Assembly (NCBI RefSeq): GCF_022836475.1
Contig: NZ_BQXH01000010.1
Coordinates: 1-64,000 of the forward strand
Origin: Ligilactobacillus pabuli
GTDB taxonomy: Bacteria; Bacillota; Bacilli; Lactobacillales; Lactobacillaceae
Direction: 5' to 3'
DNA: 64,000 nucleotides
Both the position numbers and the translations under genes were made by a program. The notes below the pieces were generated by a model. It saw only the letters and a program-made list of their open reading frames with translations, did no database searches and was not told where the DNA came from. Positions 1 through 7,284 of this stretch are shown piece by piece. Within the stretch, counting starts at the first letter, position 1. Every line of letters begins with the position of its first letter.

Positions 1-49
1 ATTTATACCTCGCTTTGATTTTAATTAGACACTTTAATCGTAGCACACG

Positions 50-70
50 AGGACAAATGATGTCCTTTTT
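50..70 (+). terminator. Rho-independent terminator of a gene left of the window
   Basis: The hairpin AGGACA / TGTCCT with a five-base loop is followed by TTTTT. It reads as a plus-strand terminator, so a plus-strand gene probably ends just left of the window. It lies outside the 17-bp repeat that starts at 97 and is therefore counted as chromosome rather than plasmid. Confidence 0.5.
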
Positions 71-96
71 GCGTAGAAAAAAAGTGCTGATGATCA

Positions 97-113
97 ACTC
101 ATCAACACTAAAA
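97..113. repeat. Left 17-bp direct repeat bracketing the integrated plasmid
   Basis: ACTCATCAACACTAAAA here is repeated exactly and in the same orientation at 4545-4561. The bases on either side differ, so the identity is exactly 17 bp. Between the two copies lie rep, erm, mob and the iterons and no chromosomal gene. I infer that recombination of a circular plasmid with a short chromosomal match produced the pair. Confidence 0.6.
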
Positions 114-323
114 CACCTTTTACAACTGTTGTACCTGTGATTGTCATAACCTAATCTCCTTGTCATTTAGTTTTTATTTGCAGTTATTTATAGATTAATT
201 ATGAACAAAAAAACGTTGCTGTCACAACATTTCTGGCAACTTTAGATGATTAACTATGCATCAATCAATCTGAAATCGTCTCAGAAACGCCACCACAACA
301 ACGTTTTAAAGAGAAATTACAAT
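114..323. other. Plasmid-derived non-coding stretch downstream of mob
   Basis: No coding region is visible. Read on the minus strand it contains GTTGC...GCAAC followed by seven T (about 207-240), a weak terminator-like hairpin suited to ending the mob transcript. The 14-mer CAAAAAAACGTTGC (206-219) recurs in the folT terminator at 4572-4585. Confidence 0.4.
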
Positions 324-1664
324 TTATCGGCTCATTCCACGACTTCTCGTTCTTTCCTGTTTATTTTCATTTTCGTTTAAACGCTCAAATTCTCCCCTAG
401 GAGCGTTTTTAGATATTTCGTGAGTAATTCCCTTTAAAACATCTTTAAGTTGCTTAGAGTCACCTAGAATTCGTTTAAAAGCATCTTTTACGTTCAGATA
501 GATACTGCCGATTTCCTTTTTGAGTGATTTTACCGTATCTTTTAATGTTTTATTTTCTTTTTCAAGACTTCTTTTTTGTTCTAAAAGGTCGTTATAGTCG
601 TCCACATTCACGTTAAAACGGTGTCTTAAATCGTTATAATCATCGATTAGCTCTTTATTTTCTTTTGGAAGATCTGTTTCAACGTAGCGTTTCAATCGCT
701 GGTTCGCCTTATATAAGTCATCGTGGTCTTGTAAGAATTTATCTAATTTCTGCTTTGGTATAACAACGTTTCCTGTCTTTTGTTCTTCATTTTTCTTAAA
801 TTCATATTTAAGTTTCCCTTTTCCAATAAATTCACCACTTGGCACCTTTACTGTCTTTGTTTCGTATTTAGCACCTAATTTGCTTATGTCTGCCTTTTTC
901 GACGTGTCGCCTGCTAATGCAACGACTTCACTTTTTGTACGCTCTAACTCGTTTTTTTTGTCTTCTAACTCTCCTTTAATTTTTTTATATTCTGGCATAG
1001 ACTGAATGCTATTCGTTCCAACCTTTACACGCTCGATTTCACGCTTGTTCATCAACGTTTCAATCTCGGACAACTCACTATTACGCCAATCTCTAAACAC
1101 TTGACGAGAATCGCCAGTTCGTTCAAACCCTTGTTCTTCAATGGCTTTATTAAATGCTGGACGCTTCCTCATGCCTTGTTTGTAGCCTTCAGCAACTGGA
1201 ATAACGTTCAAATGCAAGTGTGGGCTTGCTTCATCGTTGTGAATCACAGCGTTATAAATTTTCAAGTGGGGGTTTCGATCTTCAAAATTTTCTGTGTATT
1301 CTTCTAAAATTTCGTTCGCAATTTTATAATTTGAATACAAATCAAAATCATCTTTCGTTCCCACCTGTACAATGAATTCATACTGCGTATTTAGCGTTTT
1401 GTCATTTTTTACTTTGTCGAAATAATCATCAATTTTTCTATCTTTTCTTTTTTGAGTGGCATTATATCGTTCCACTTCTTCGCCAAAAAGCTCGTCATAT
1501 TTCTCTCGAATGGGAGTCGATTGCAAATATTTATTATCCTTTTCTCGTTCTCGATTGATGTGATTATGGTATTTTGTTTCCCAGTCTTTTTCTTTAAAAT
1601 CTCGGTTATTATGTTTGATTGATGTTGCCGTTCCTTTGACAAAACTAGCTGACATTTTAACCAT
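324..1664 (-). CDS. mob: MobV-family relaxase (Mob/Pre) for plasmid mobilisation
   Basis: This 446-residue protein is a MobV relaxase, the enzyme that nicks oriT and pilots a small plasmid into a recipient using another element's conjugation pore. The N-terminus MVKMSASFVKGTATSIKHNN matches family motif I, with the HNxR-type end. About residues 142-157, HNDEASPHLHLNVIPV, are the metal-binding motif III (HxDExxPHxHxxxxP). Residues from about 325 to 410 are rich in K, E and L and look like the coiled coil of the family's C-terminal half. The start is supported by AGGGGG eight bases upstream. Length is normal and no frameshift is seen, so it may be functional. It is the last plasmid gene before the left repeat, with oriT expected just upstream. 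Relaxase confidence is high; activity is inferred. Confidence 0.93.
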   Translation of the reverse strand: MVKMSASFVKGTATSIKHNNRDFKEKDWETKYHNHINREREKDNKYLQSTPIREKYDELFGEEVERYNATQKRKDRKIDDYFDKVKNDKTLNTQYEFIVQVGTKDDFDLYSNYKIANEILEEYTENFEDRNPHLKIYNAVIHNDEASPHLHLNVIPVAEGYKQGMRKRPAFNKAIEEQGFERTGDSRQVFRDWRNSELSEIETLMNKREIERVKVGTNSIQSMPEYKKIKGELEDKKNELERTKSEVVALAGDTSKKADISKLGAKYETKTVKVPSGEFIGKGKLKYEFKKNEEQKTGNVVIPKQKLDKFLQDHDDLYKANQRLKRYVETDLPKENKELIDDYNDLRHRFNVNVDDYNDLLEQKRSLEKENKTLKDTVKSLKKEIGSIYLNVKDAFKRILGDSKQLKDVLKGITHEISKNAPRGEFERLNENENKQERTRSRGMSR

Positions 1665-1692
1665 TTATAGAACCCCCTTTTTAAGTCTTTGT

Positions 1693-1738
1693 TGCTTGCA
1701 CTATACCGGTTTTGCTTACCTTTTGTCAAAAGGTAACG
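1693..1738 (-). other. oriT: Candidate oriT / nick region for the MobV relaxase
   Basis: The 45 bases upstream of mob contain a near-perfect inverted repeat (ACCTTTTG-A-CAAAAGGT on the minus strand) followed by GCAAAACCGGTATAGTGC. MobV origins lie just upstream of mob and combine an inverted repeat with a TATAGTG-type nick sequence, as in pMV158. The match is partial and the nick position is not determined. Confidence 0.45.
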
Positions 1739-2101
1739 TTTTAGAGGTTTTGACGTTCGCTTCGCTACCATCAAAACACTCTAAACGCTCTTCGAGGAGA
1801 CTTGCAGTCGGCTAAGGTCAAGATCAAGAGCGTTTGTCTGCTTTGCAGCCAAGAAAAATTTCGCTTGGACTTCGTCCGTTTTCGCTTCATTTTTAAGTGC
1901 TGTTTTGTGCCAAATTTTCTAATTTGATTTGCCACAAAATAAAATAAAAAAACCCCCTTAGACTTTCGTCAGGGGGTGAGTTTTTTATTTTTTATAATAG
2001 TAATAGAAACTTCTCTTAATTAGGCTGATCTTATTGCAATAACGGATGCCTACTTTTAAAACAACCGATTTATTAATAAATATTGAAAATTTTTAGGAAG
2101 A
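1739..2101. terminator. Plasmid intergenic region with bidirectional terminator at 1945-1990
   Basis: No gene is recognised between oriT and erm. Positions 1953-1976 form CCCCCT / AGGGGG, flanked by an A-run on the left and a T-run on the right, a hairpin able to terminate on either strand. It would separate erm from mob transcription. Confidence 0.6.
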
Positions 2102-2140
2102 ATAAAGCGTTCTCTTGTGAAATTAGAGAACGCTTTATTA
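2102..2140 (-). terminator. Terminator hairpin after erm
   Basis: A 14-bp perfect stem (2102-2115 with 2125-2138, containing AAAGCGTTCTCT) and a 9-base loop start 8 bp beyond the erm stop codon. The T-tract is weak on both strands, so it may also act as an RNA-stabilising end. Confidence 0.65.
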
Positions 2141-2147
2141 CTTTAAT

Positions 2148-2879
2148 TTACTGAAATAATTTGTAACTATTAAAAATTGAGATAAATTGTTCAATGGAAT
2201 AATCAGTCAAATTTGTAAGCTTAGCATATTGCTTTGCTCTTCTGAATTGATTATTCGTAAATAAAGATTTGTATTCTTTATTTACCCATTTATACACAAA
2301 TTTTTTATAGAGCGGATAATCTTTTTTAGCAATTAAAGGGTGATGACGTTTCAAAACAATTAACACAGAATCGACCTTTGGCTTAGGATGAAAGTAGCTT
2401 CGTGGTAGATTTTTAATGATCTTAATATCCAATTCAACAGCCAGTAATAATCCTAAAGCACGTTGTAAATTTTTCAGTCGCTTGGCGAACCCTTTTTCAA
2501 CGATTAAATAACTATATTTTGCATTACTTTCAAAAGCAATCTTCCATACAATATCTGTACTGATATTGTATGGTATATTTCCAAATATTTTATAGTCAGT
2601 GTTTTTCGGAAAATCGAACTGCAAGAAATCCATCGTCAATACTTTAGAATTATTTGATGTTTCAATCTTTTGTTGAGAAATCCTTGCTAACTTTTCATCA
2701 ATTTCAATCGCTAAAACAGATTGACTGATTAAGTCCAATTCTCTAGTGAAATGACCTTTACCTGCTCCAATCTCAATGATTTTGTCCTGTCCTGTAATGT
2801 TCGTATTTTTTAGTATATTTTTGACATGATTTTTAGATGTAATAAAATTTTGAGTGTCCTTTGGGTTTTTCTGGTTCAT
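2148..2879 (-). CDS. erm: Erm(A)-class 23S rRNA A2058 N6-methyltransferase (MLSB resistance)
   Basis: The protein (243 aa) dimethylates A2058 of 23S rRNA, which blocks macrolide, lincosamide and streptogramin B binding. The SAM-binding motif [12 protein letters not shown] is at residues 34-45. The catalytic motif NIPYN is at 101-105. The typical Erm end FNSYKLF is at the C-terminus. The first twelve residues ([12 protein letters not shown]) and stretches such as [14 protein letters not shown] and RALGLLL match Erm(A) as I recall it. Other stretches differ (for example [17 protein letters not shown]), so it may fall below the 80% identity used to define a class. AAGGAG lies upstream, and a 15-codon leader peptide precedes it (see 2908-2955). 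It sits between rep and mob on the plasmid segment. Function is confident; exact class is not. Confidence 0.95.
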   Translation of the reverse strand: MNQKNPKDTQNFITSKNHVKNILKNTNITGQDKIIEIGAGKGHFTRELDLISQSVLAIEIDEKLARISQQKIETSNNSKVLTMDFLQFDFPKNTDYKIFGNIPYNISTDIVWKIAFESNAKYSYLIVEKGFAKRLKNLQRALGLLLAVELDIKIIKNLPRSYFHPKPKVDSVLIVLKRHHPLIAKKDYPLYKKFVYKWVNKEYKSLFTNNQFRRAKQYAKLTNLTDYSIEQFISIFNSYKLFQ

Positions 2880-2908
2880 TATAACCTTCTCCTTGCCATT
2901 TTTTTCAT
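2880..2908 (-). promoter_or_regulatory. Short erm leader tail with a 9-codon coupled mini-ORF
   Basis: The leader stop TAA overlaps ATG of a second tiny frame (MKKMARRRL), whose stop TAA in turn overlaps the erm ATG (TAATG). AAGGAGA inside it is the erm ribosome site. Only 28 bases separate leader and erm, and I see no strong hairpin that would hide the erm site. Whether the mini-frame is translated is unknown. Confidence 0.5.
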
Positions 2909-2955
2909 TATGAATGAGATAAAGTAATATCTACTACTGCGATACTAGTGCACAT
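2908..2955 (-). CDS. ermL: Erm leader peptide [15 protein letters not shown] (IAVV stalling type)
   Basis: A 15-codon frame with a strong AAGGAGG seven bases upstream encodes [15 protein letters not shown]. The Erm(A) first leader peptide, as I recall it, is the same with E instead of D at residue 9. In that system the ribosome stalls on IAVV when a macrolide is bound, and this opens the erm ribosome site. The second Erm(A) leader peptide and the long hairpin region between leader and gene are absent here. That resembles deletions that make erm constitutive, though this consequence is inferred. Confidence 0.85.
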   Translation of the reverse strand: MCTSIAVVDITLSHS

Positions 2956-2979
2956 ACTTGAAACCTCCTTACGTAACTG

Positions 2980-2985
2980 ATTATA
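2980..2985 (-). promoter_or_regulatory. erm promoter -10 (TATAAT)
   Basis: A perfect TATAAT on the minus strand lies 24 bases before the leader-peptide ATG. Seventeen bases upstream is TTCTAA, a weak -35. It would drive the leader and erm together. Confidence 0.6.
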
Positions 2986-3059
2986 TCATTTCTGTTTACT
3001 TTTTAGAATAAAGCTCTATATGTAATTTTTGCACTTTACATTTCAGTTGGACGTTTTCT

Positions 3060-3881
3060 TCAAAGTAATATGTTTTTCTTGTCTTCTGTCCAGTCAATCA
3101 TTGGTACTGGCTCAATGGTTTCATCATGAGATTTAGGTTTTCGTGGGTAAAAACGGTTATAGATTTCGAGATGAACGACCTTTCGACCACGAGTTCCTTT
3201 ATGCATATCCAAGTCCATATCGTCGATTTTCAGATTGATTTCGTCCATTGCAGGCTGTAAAACATTTTGATTGAACTGTCCAAAGGAATAGCTTTTAGGT
3301 GCTCCCATCATTTTTATCAATTCTTTAGGACTAGCCTGTAAAGTAGGACAGGTTTTACCTTTGTCTTTATTTGCTTCACGCATCAATTTATACAAGCGTA
3401 TCGAGTATTTAGAGTCGAGTTGAACTGTATCAAACAAACGATATTGCGTATAATCGCTCTTTAATTGCAGAAGATAGGGAGCCAGATCGCTAGACAATCG
3501 AATCTCAACTTGGCCATTCTCATGATATTTCGCACTTTCAACCCACCCGGTTTGCGTAATGGTTCGCTCTTGTTCGTCTAATATCAAAACTTCTTTTTTT
3601 CGAAGTGTACCGATGGCTTTAGCTAAATCAGAGTAGTTTTTCCCGTTTCTTTTGTATCCGAACAACTTCCCTAATTGATAAAGCGAAGTATTAATAATGT
3701 TAAAATCTCGGTCATCAGGTTTGATTTTAGAGATTACAAAATCCATTATTTTCAGTTCTCTTGCAGTTAAATCATGGCTCGCTTTCGTGATTAAATCGTT
3801 ATGTGATACGACATAATAATAACTTTGGTCGTCAACATCATCGTTAAAATTACGGTCTTTATTAAATAAATAGTTTGCCAT
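3060..3881 (-). CDS. repB: Rep_3-family theta replication initiator
   Basis: This 273-residue protein belongs to the Rep_3 initiator family, which binds iterons and opens the origin of small theta-replicating plasmids of lactobacilli. Visible family features are the N-terminal winged-helix stretch SHDLTARELKIMDFVISKI (about 34-52) and the second half with SKYSIRLYKLMREANKDKG (about 155-173). The start has AGGAG nine bases upstream. The gene is intact with normal length, so the segment might still be able to initiate replication. Two 22-bp iterons lie upstream (3967-4010). It faces the same way as erm and mob, giving a rep-erm-mob order typical of a compact plasmid. Confidence 0.9.
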   Translation of the reverse strand: MANYLFNKDRNFNDDVDDQSYYYVVSHNDLITKASHDLTARELKIMDFVISKIKPDDRDFNIINTSLYQLGKLFGYKRNGKNYSDLAKAIGTLRKKEVLILDEQERTITQTGWVESAKYHENGQVEIRLSSDLAPYLLQLKSDYTQYRLFDTVQLDSKYSIRLYKLMREANKDKGKTCPTLQASPKELIKMMGAPKSYSFGQFNQNVLQPAMDEINLKIDDMDLDMHKGTRGRKVVHLEIYNRFYPRKPKSHDETIEPVPMIDWTEDKKNILL

Positions 3882-3917
3882 AAACTGAACTCCTTTCTTA
3901 ATATTAATAAGTATAAA

Positions 3918-4010
3918 CTAAATCATAAGTAAAATCAATAATTAACATAATAATTGCTTATCATTCGTGTACTTTTTACTTATGATAGGTGTACTTTTTA
4001 CTTATGATAC
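3918..4010. repeat. ori: Plasmid origin: 22-bp iterons plus an inverted partial copy
   Basis: GTGTACTTTTTACTTATGAT is repeated head to tail at 3967-3988 and 3989-4010 with an exact 22-bp period. An inverted partial copy (AATCATAAGTAAAA) lies at about 3921-3934, next to rep, within AT-rich DNA. Twenty-two-bp iterons upstream of rep are the rule for Rep_3 plasmids. Only two complete copies are visible, which is few and could mean partial loss. Confidence 0.75.
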
Positions 4011-4544
4011 ACCTCTACAAACATTGATACAAAAGCATTCTAACCTCCCTAAGTACTTAAAGTATTAATAAAGTATTATATAAAGTACTTAAAGAGAAAT
4101 TTGTGTTCCGATTTAAACAATCAGAGAAACACACAAAATAAAAAAAGATTAAGTTCAAGAACTAAGAGCTTAAAGGTCGTCTTGCTGCGCAAGCCTGCAT
4201 TAAAAAAAATCAAGTTCAAGATCAAGAACTTTTTTTCAAGGAAAAGACCTGTTTAAGCAGATTACTTAAAGTTAGATGACCTTAACTGTTCGCTTACTGC
4301 GTTCAGAGAGCGAGTGATAGGCTCGCTACGCTCGGTTAAGGCTTACGCCCTAACAACCACCAAAAAACTTCTAAACACGTTAAAAAGACCCTCGTTGTTT
4401 CTAGGTTCTTTTTTTAGTGGTTCTCTGCTTCTTTTCTTTATCAAGATAAAGTGGCAAAGCTAATAAAAAAATAGACATCATTATTGACTTTTGGTTGCCA
4501 TTGAATACAAAACCCTCGGAAAAAAAAGAAATAAGTAGCACTAC
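4011..4544. other. Plasmid non-coding region between origin and right repeat
   Basis: No gene is recognised. It holds short direct repeats (AAGTACTTAAAG and AGTACTTAAAG near 4052 and 4086) and a hairpin AAGTTC-AAGATCAA-GAACTT with a T-run (4212-4238) that resembles a terminator. A G+C-richer patch at 4270-4350 has several short inverted repeats built on AGCGAG and GCTCGC. Confidence 0.4.
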
Positions 4545-4561
4545 ACTCATCAACACTAAAA
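4545..4561. repeat. Right 17-bp direct repeat bracketing the integrated plasmid
   Basis: This is an exact copy of 97-113 in the same orientation. The folT terminator starts 10 bp further on, so this is the plasmid-chromosome boundary. The distance from left copy to right copy is 4448 bp, the expected circle size. Confidence 0.6.
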
Positions 4562-4571
4562 AGTTTAGACC

Positions 4572-4606
4572 CAAAAAAACGTTGCAACATAGAAAATTGC
4601 AACGTT
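4572..4606 (-). terminator. Rho-independent terminator of the folate ECF gene
   Basis: The 10-bp stem AACGTTGCAA / TTGCAACGTT with a 9-base loop is followed on the minus strand by seven T. It lies 17 bp beyond the stop codon at 4624. Confidence 0.85.
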
Positions 4607-4623
4607 TAGGTTAATTTCAATAA

Positions 4624-5157
4624 TTATTTAGTGACTGAGAGCTTTAAGCGAGAAACAGATCGTAAAACCATTAATCCCAAAATAACTTCTAGTGGGAACA
4701 TCAAGAGGTTCTTAGGTCCGCGGACCGCAATCAAAGCTGCCCAAGGTGCCTGATACAATAAATGAATCCATAAGGTGTTGAAAAAGAGATTCGTGACTAA
4801 CATTTGTACAGCTTCATAAGCGACTAACCGCTGCCAGGTGATCTTGTGGTTGTGTAAAAACATTCCGGCGATCACACCTGAAATAAAAGCTGTCAATGTA
4901 AAGCCGATGAAAAACTGGGAACTAGTGGCTAAGAGGGTGTTGGCAATCAGGTCGTACAAGATTTTTGCGACCCCACCCAGCCATGGCCCTAAAAAGTAGC
5001 CCAGTAACATTGTGCCCAAGAAACCGAAACTAAACTTCACCAGAGATTCTGAACCGACAGCAAGCTTTCCTAAAACGACATTTAAAGCAATTAGAAAAGC
5101 AGTTAGTGTTAAAGTCCGCGTCGTTAATCGCGGGCTACTCCAAGATAGTATCGTCAT
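4624..5157 (-). CDS. folT: ECF transporter S component, folate (FolT) type
   Basis: The 177-residue membrane protein is the substrate-binding S component of an energy-coupling-factor transporter. It would use the shared EcfAA'T module encoded elsewhere. About six hydrophobic segments are visible. The pattern KFSFGFLGTMLLGYFLGPWLGG and FFIGFTLTAFISGVIAG follows the FolT family as I know it. I place the start at the ATG at 5157. The frame is open to an ATG at 5166, but GGGAG abuts that codon directly, whereas it is nine bases before 5157. The preceding leader resembles a THF riboswitch, which supports folate as the substrate. It stands alone between convergent and divergent neighbours. Substrate is an inference from family and leader. 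Confidence 0.8.
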   Translation of the reverse strand: MTILSWSSPRLTTRTLTLTAFLIALNVVLGKLAVGSESLVKFSFGFLGTMLLGYFLGPWLGGVAKILYDLIANTLLATSSQFFIGFTLTAFISGVIAGMFLHNHKITWQRLVAYEAVQMLVTNLFFNTLWIHLLYQAPWAALIAVRGPKNLLMFPLEVILGLMVLRSVSRLKLSVTK

Positions 5158-5165
5158 AATAAACA

Positions 5166-5223
5166 TCTCCCAATTGATATTTAGGCTGAAGCCAAAGTTG
5201 CACCAGCCTGATTAAGGGGGAGA
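5166..5223 (-). promoter_or_regulatory. Anti-Shine-Dalgarno hairpin (expression platform) of folT
   Basis: TCTCCC at 5218-5223 is exactly complementary to GGGAGA at 5166-5171, which contains the folT ribosome site. Between them a second stem AGGCTG / CAGCCT stacks inside. This is the layout of a translational off-switch. Confidence 0.65.
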
Positions 5224-5248
5224 CAAGCACCGAGAATATTAAATTTTT

Positions 5249-5351
5249 GGTGAATGCGGAAATCATAGCGCGGGCCAATGACGGTGGCCCTTCAATCAGC
5301 GTTCACATTCCGTTCCGCTGACCCTTGACGTTATGGTTCCTACCCCTAACT
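5249..5351 (-). promoter_or_regulatory. Probable tetrahydrofolate (THF-I) riboswitch
   Basis: The leader RNA contains GGGGTAGG, ACGTCAAGGG, a helix TCAGCG / CGCTGA around the loop GAACGGAATGTGAA, then TTGAA, a GGGCC / GGCCC helix, and TATGATTTCCGCATTCACC. AACCATA pairs with TATGATT. This order of helices and the loop words CGTnAAG, ACGG-ATGT and GAA follow the THF-I class, which commonly controls folT in Firmicutes. A TATATT -10 lies just upstream (about 5352-5365). A covariance-model search was not possible here. Confidence 0.65.
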
Positions 5352-5436
5352 GCTTAAATATACCACAGGTGGGTGAAGAATGCTAGCACTTTTACTTATT
5401 TTTTGTAAGCTAGTTTTTAAAAATAAATGGGCTCAC

Positions 5437-5480
5437 CAAAAAAGCTGAAAGGAGCCGCTTTGCAGGGCTGCTTTCAGCTT
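5437..5480 (-). terminator. Terminator after the metal ABC permease
   Basis: The stem AGCTGAAAG / CTTTCAGCT is followed on the minus strand by six T. It is 6 bp beyond the permease stop codon. Confidence 0.8.
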
Positions 5481-5485
5481 GAACG

Positions 5486-6286
5486 TTAATTATGGGCGTT
5501 GCTAATTTTTTGTTTGAGTAAGGCACTCCCATACAAGAGCGCTTCAATGACTGTAATAAAGAAACTGACCGGCCAGTCGGTCACGAAGCTCAGCCAAAGT
5601 CCAAGCCAAACTCCTGCTAAAACAAAGATGAAGGTTAAACCAATCATTTTGTTTAAGGTATGGACATAGTATTTGGCAGCTTGAGCCGGAATTGTTAACA
5701 GGACAAAAATTAACAGTGAGCCAACAATTTGCGCAGTGATACTGATCGTTAGGGCTAAGAGAATCAAAAAGACGATTGAAATCAGCTGGTTAAAACGTTG
5801 GTTGTATTCGGCCCCCTGGGCATCAAATGAATTATAAGCAAGTGGGCGGAAAAAGAGCGTTACAACGACTAATAAGACGATACTCAATACAACAAGAGTC
5901 AAGAGGCTGGTTTTGTCGATCCCAACGATACTCCCAAATAAAATACTGGTAGCGTAGTTGGACTGGTTTTTAGAAAGGGATAAGAATAAAATTCCTAGTC
6001 CTAGAAATAAACCAGAAAAAACACTGATGGAAGCTTCACGACGGCCAACTTTTTCGCCGGAAAGACCAATTAGTAAGCCGCTCGCACAAGTAAAAATCAA
6101 CATGCCAAGTAAAGGCGAAACACCGATGAAAACACCAAAAGAGGCACCGGAAAAGCCGATTTCAGATAATGTATGGGTAAAAAATGATGTTTGCCGTGCA
6201 ACCACGAAGACTCCCATAAAAGCACAAATCAAGGCGATAAAGATGCCGGCGGTCAAGGCGTAACGCATGAAAGGATAGGCTAACAT
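5486..6286 (-). CDS. Metal ABC transporter permease (ZnuB/AdcB/MntB family)
   Basis: The 266-residue protein is an ABC-3 family permease for a divalent metal (zinc or manganese). It has about eight hydrophobic segments, an N-terminus MLAYPFMRYALTAGIFIAL that fits the family, and the conserved stretch FFTHTLSEIGFSGASFGVFIG (about 34-54). Its start ATG shares one base with the stop codon of the ATPase gene (TAATG), so the two are translationally coupled. No substrate-binding lipoprotein gene is adjacent, which most such loci carry, so the partner must be elsewhere or absent. Zinc against manganese cannot be decided from the permease. Confidence 0.88.
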   Translation of the reverse strand: MLAYPFMRYALTAGIFIALICAFMGVFVVARQTSFFTHTLSEIGFSGASFGVFIGVSPLLGMLIFTCASGLLIGLSGEKVGRREASISVFSGLFLGLGILFLSLSKNQSNYATSILFGSIVGIDKTSLLTLVVLSIVLLVVVTLFFRPLAYNSFDAQGAEYNQRFNQLISIVFLILLALTISITAQIVGSLLIFVLLTIPAQAAKYYVHTLNKMIGLTFIFVLAGVWLGLWLSFVTDWPVSFFITVIEALLYGSALLKQKISNAHN

Positions 6287-6945
6287 TAGTTTTGGGCCTC
6301 CTTCTTAGTTAAAGTTGCGGTGTGGTCGTGCAAGTTTAACTCGTAGTCACCGTACTTAGCAATCAGTTCGGGATCATGAGTAATGAAGAGCACGGTTAAA
6401 TCAGTTTTTTGCATAATATTTTTTAACATTTTTAATAGAAAATTTTTGGAAACTGTGTCTAAACTAGCAGTTGCCTCATCCAAGATCAATAGCTCGGGTT
6501 CGGCGCATAAAGCCTGTGCCAGATAGGCACGCTGTTTTTCACCACCAGACGCGTGGCCTAAAGGGTGGTCCGCAATTTTGGTGAGTTTAGTTTCCTGCAA
6601 AATCAGCGCAATTTTACGGCGGATTCTGCCAGAATTCCACGGTAACCGCCGTTTTTTGATGCCGAAAGCGACAAAATCTCGGATACATAACGGATAATCG
6701 TCATCAATATTCCGTAACTGAGGCACGTATTGAATCTTATTTCGGTCTAGTTTGGTTTGAACATGTTGGTTCCGGCTGTGCTCGAGGTCATTGAGTAAGT
6801 GCTTGATCAGAGTAGTTTTTCCGACACCGTTTTCTCCAGTAATACAAGTTAATTGATTTTTGGGAAACGAAAAATTCAGGTCAGAAAACAACAGACGATC
6901 TGGAATTCTGAGGTCGAGATGTGAAACTGTAAGAATGTTTTCCAT
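6286..6945 (-). CDS. Metal ABC transporter ATP-binding protein (ZnuC/AdcC/MntA family)
   Basis: The protein energises the permease encoded next to it. Counting from the chosen start, Walker A GENGVGKTT is near residue 36, the signature ASGGEKQR near 133, and Walker B LLILDEATAS near 152, followed by the switch His in FITHD. I start at 6945 (MENILTVSH), preceded by AAGGAAAG eleven bases upstream. The open frame runs further to 7038, but that part is hydrophobic and has no ribosome site. Length is 219 aa, usual for the family. It is first in a two-gene operon with the permease. Confidence 0.9.
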   Translation of the reverse strand: MENILTVSHLDLRIPDRLLFSDLNFSFPKNQLTCITGENGVGKTTLIKHLLNDLEHSRNQHVQTKLDRNKIQYVPQLRNIDDDYPLCIRDFVAFGIKKRRLPWNSGRIRRKIALILQETKLTKIADHPLGHASGGEKQRAYLAQALCAEPELLILDEATASLDTVSKNFLLKMLKNIMQKTDLTVLFITHDPELIAKYGDYELNLHDHTATLTKKEAQN

Positions 6946-7284
6946 AAGATCATTACTTTCCTTAATAATATTTAGTCTAAATTGCTGCGTTAATAATTTT
7001 CTGAAAATTGTTAACTTAATCAGCAGAAAAATCATCACTTCGATAAATCGTACAGGTTATAAAGCTTGATGTCAAGCGCCTTAGCTTGGTTAAGTGAAAC
7101 CATTACTATTTACAAAATGGCTAAATTTGACTGTTATTAAGGAAAAGACGACCTGATTACTATTTAGAAAAAAATAAATAAACTGGTTGAGGAATTGTGA
7201 GAGTCGTTCATCCGGCCAATTTTGAAGTTGATATGCTAAAATAGCAGTAAAATAGCTGATTAAGTTTCTAGGAGGTTGGCAACG
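6946..7284. other. Divergent promoter region without a recognised gene
   Basis: AT-rich spacer between the metal transporter (minus) and the small gene at 7285 (plus). I see no certain operator such as a zinc-repressor box. Confidence 0.3.

Noticed and set aside
206-219. CAAAAAAACGTTGC shared with the folT terminator as a second integration repeat
   Set aside because: Its spacing to the 17-bp repeat differs (109 against 27 bp) and it is part of terminator-like hairpins at both places.
1409-1774. Open frame overlapping the start of mob and the oriT region
   Set aside because: It overlaps the well-supported mob frame and shows no protein-like pattern.
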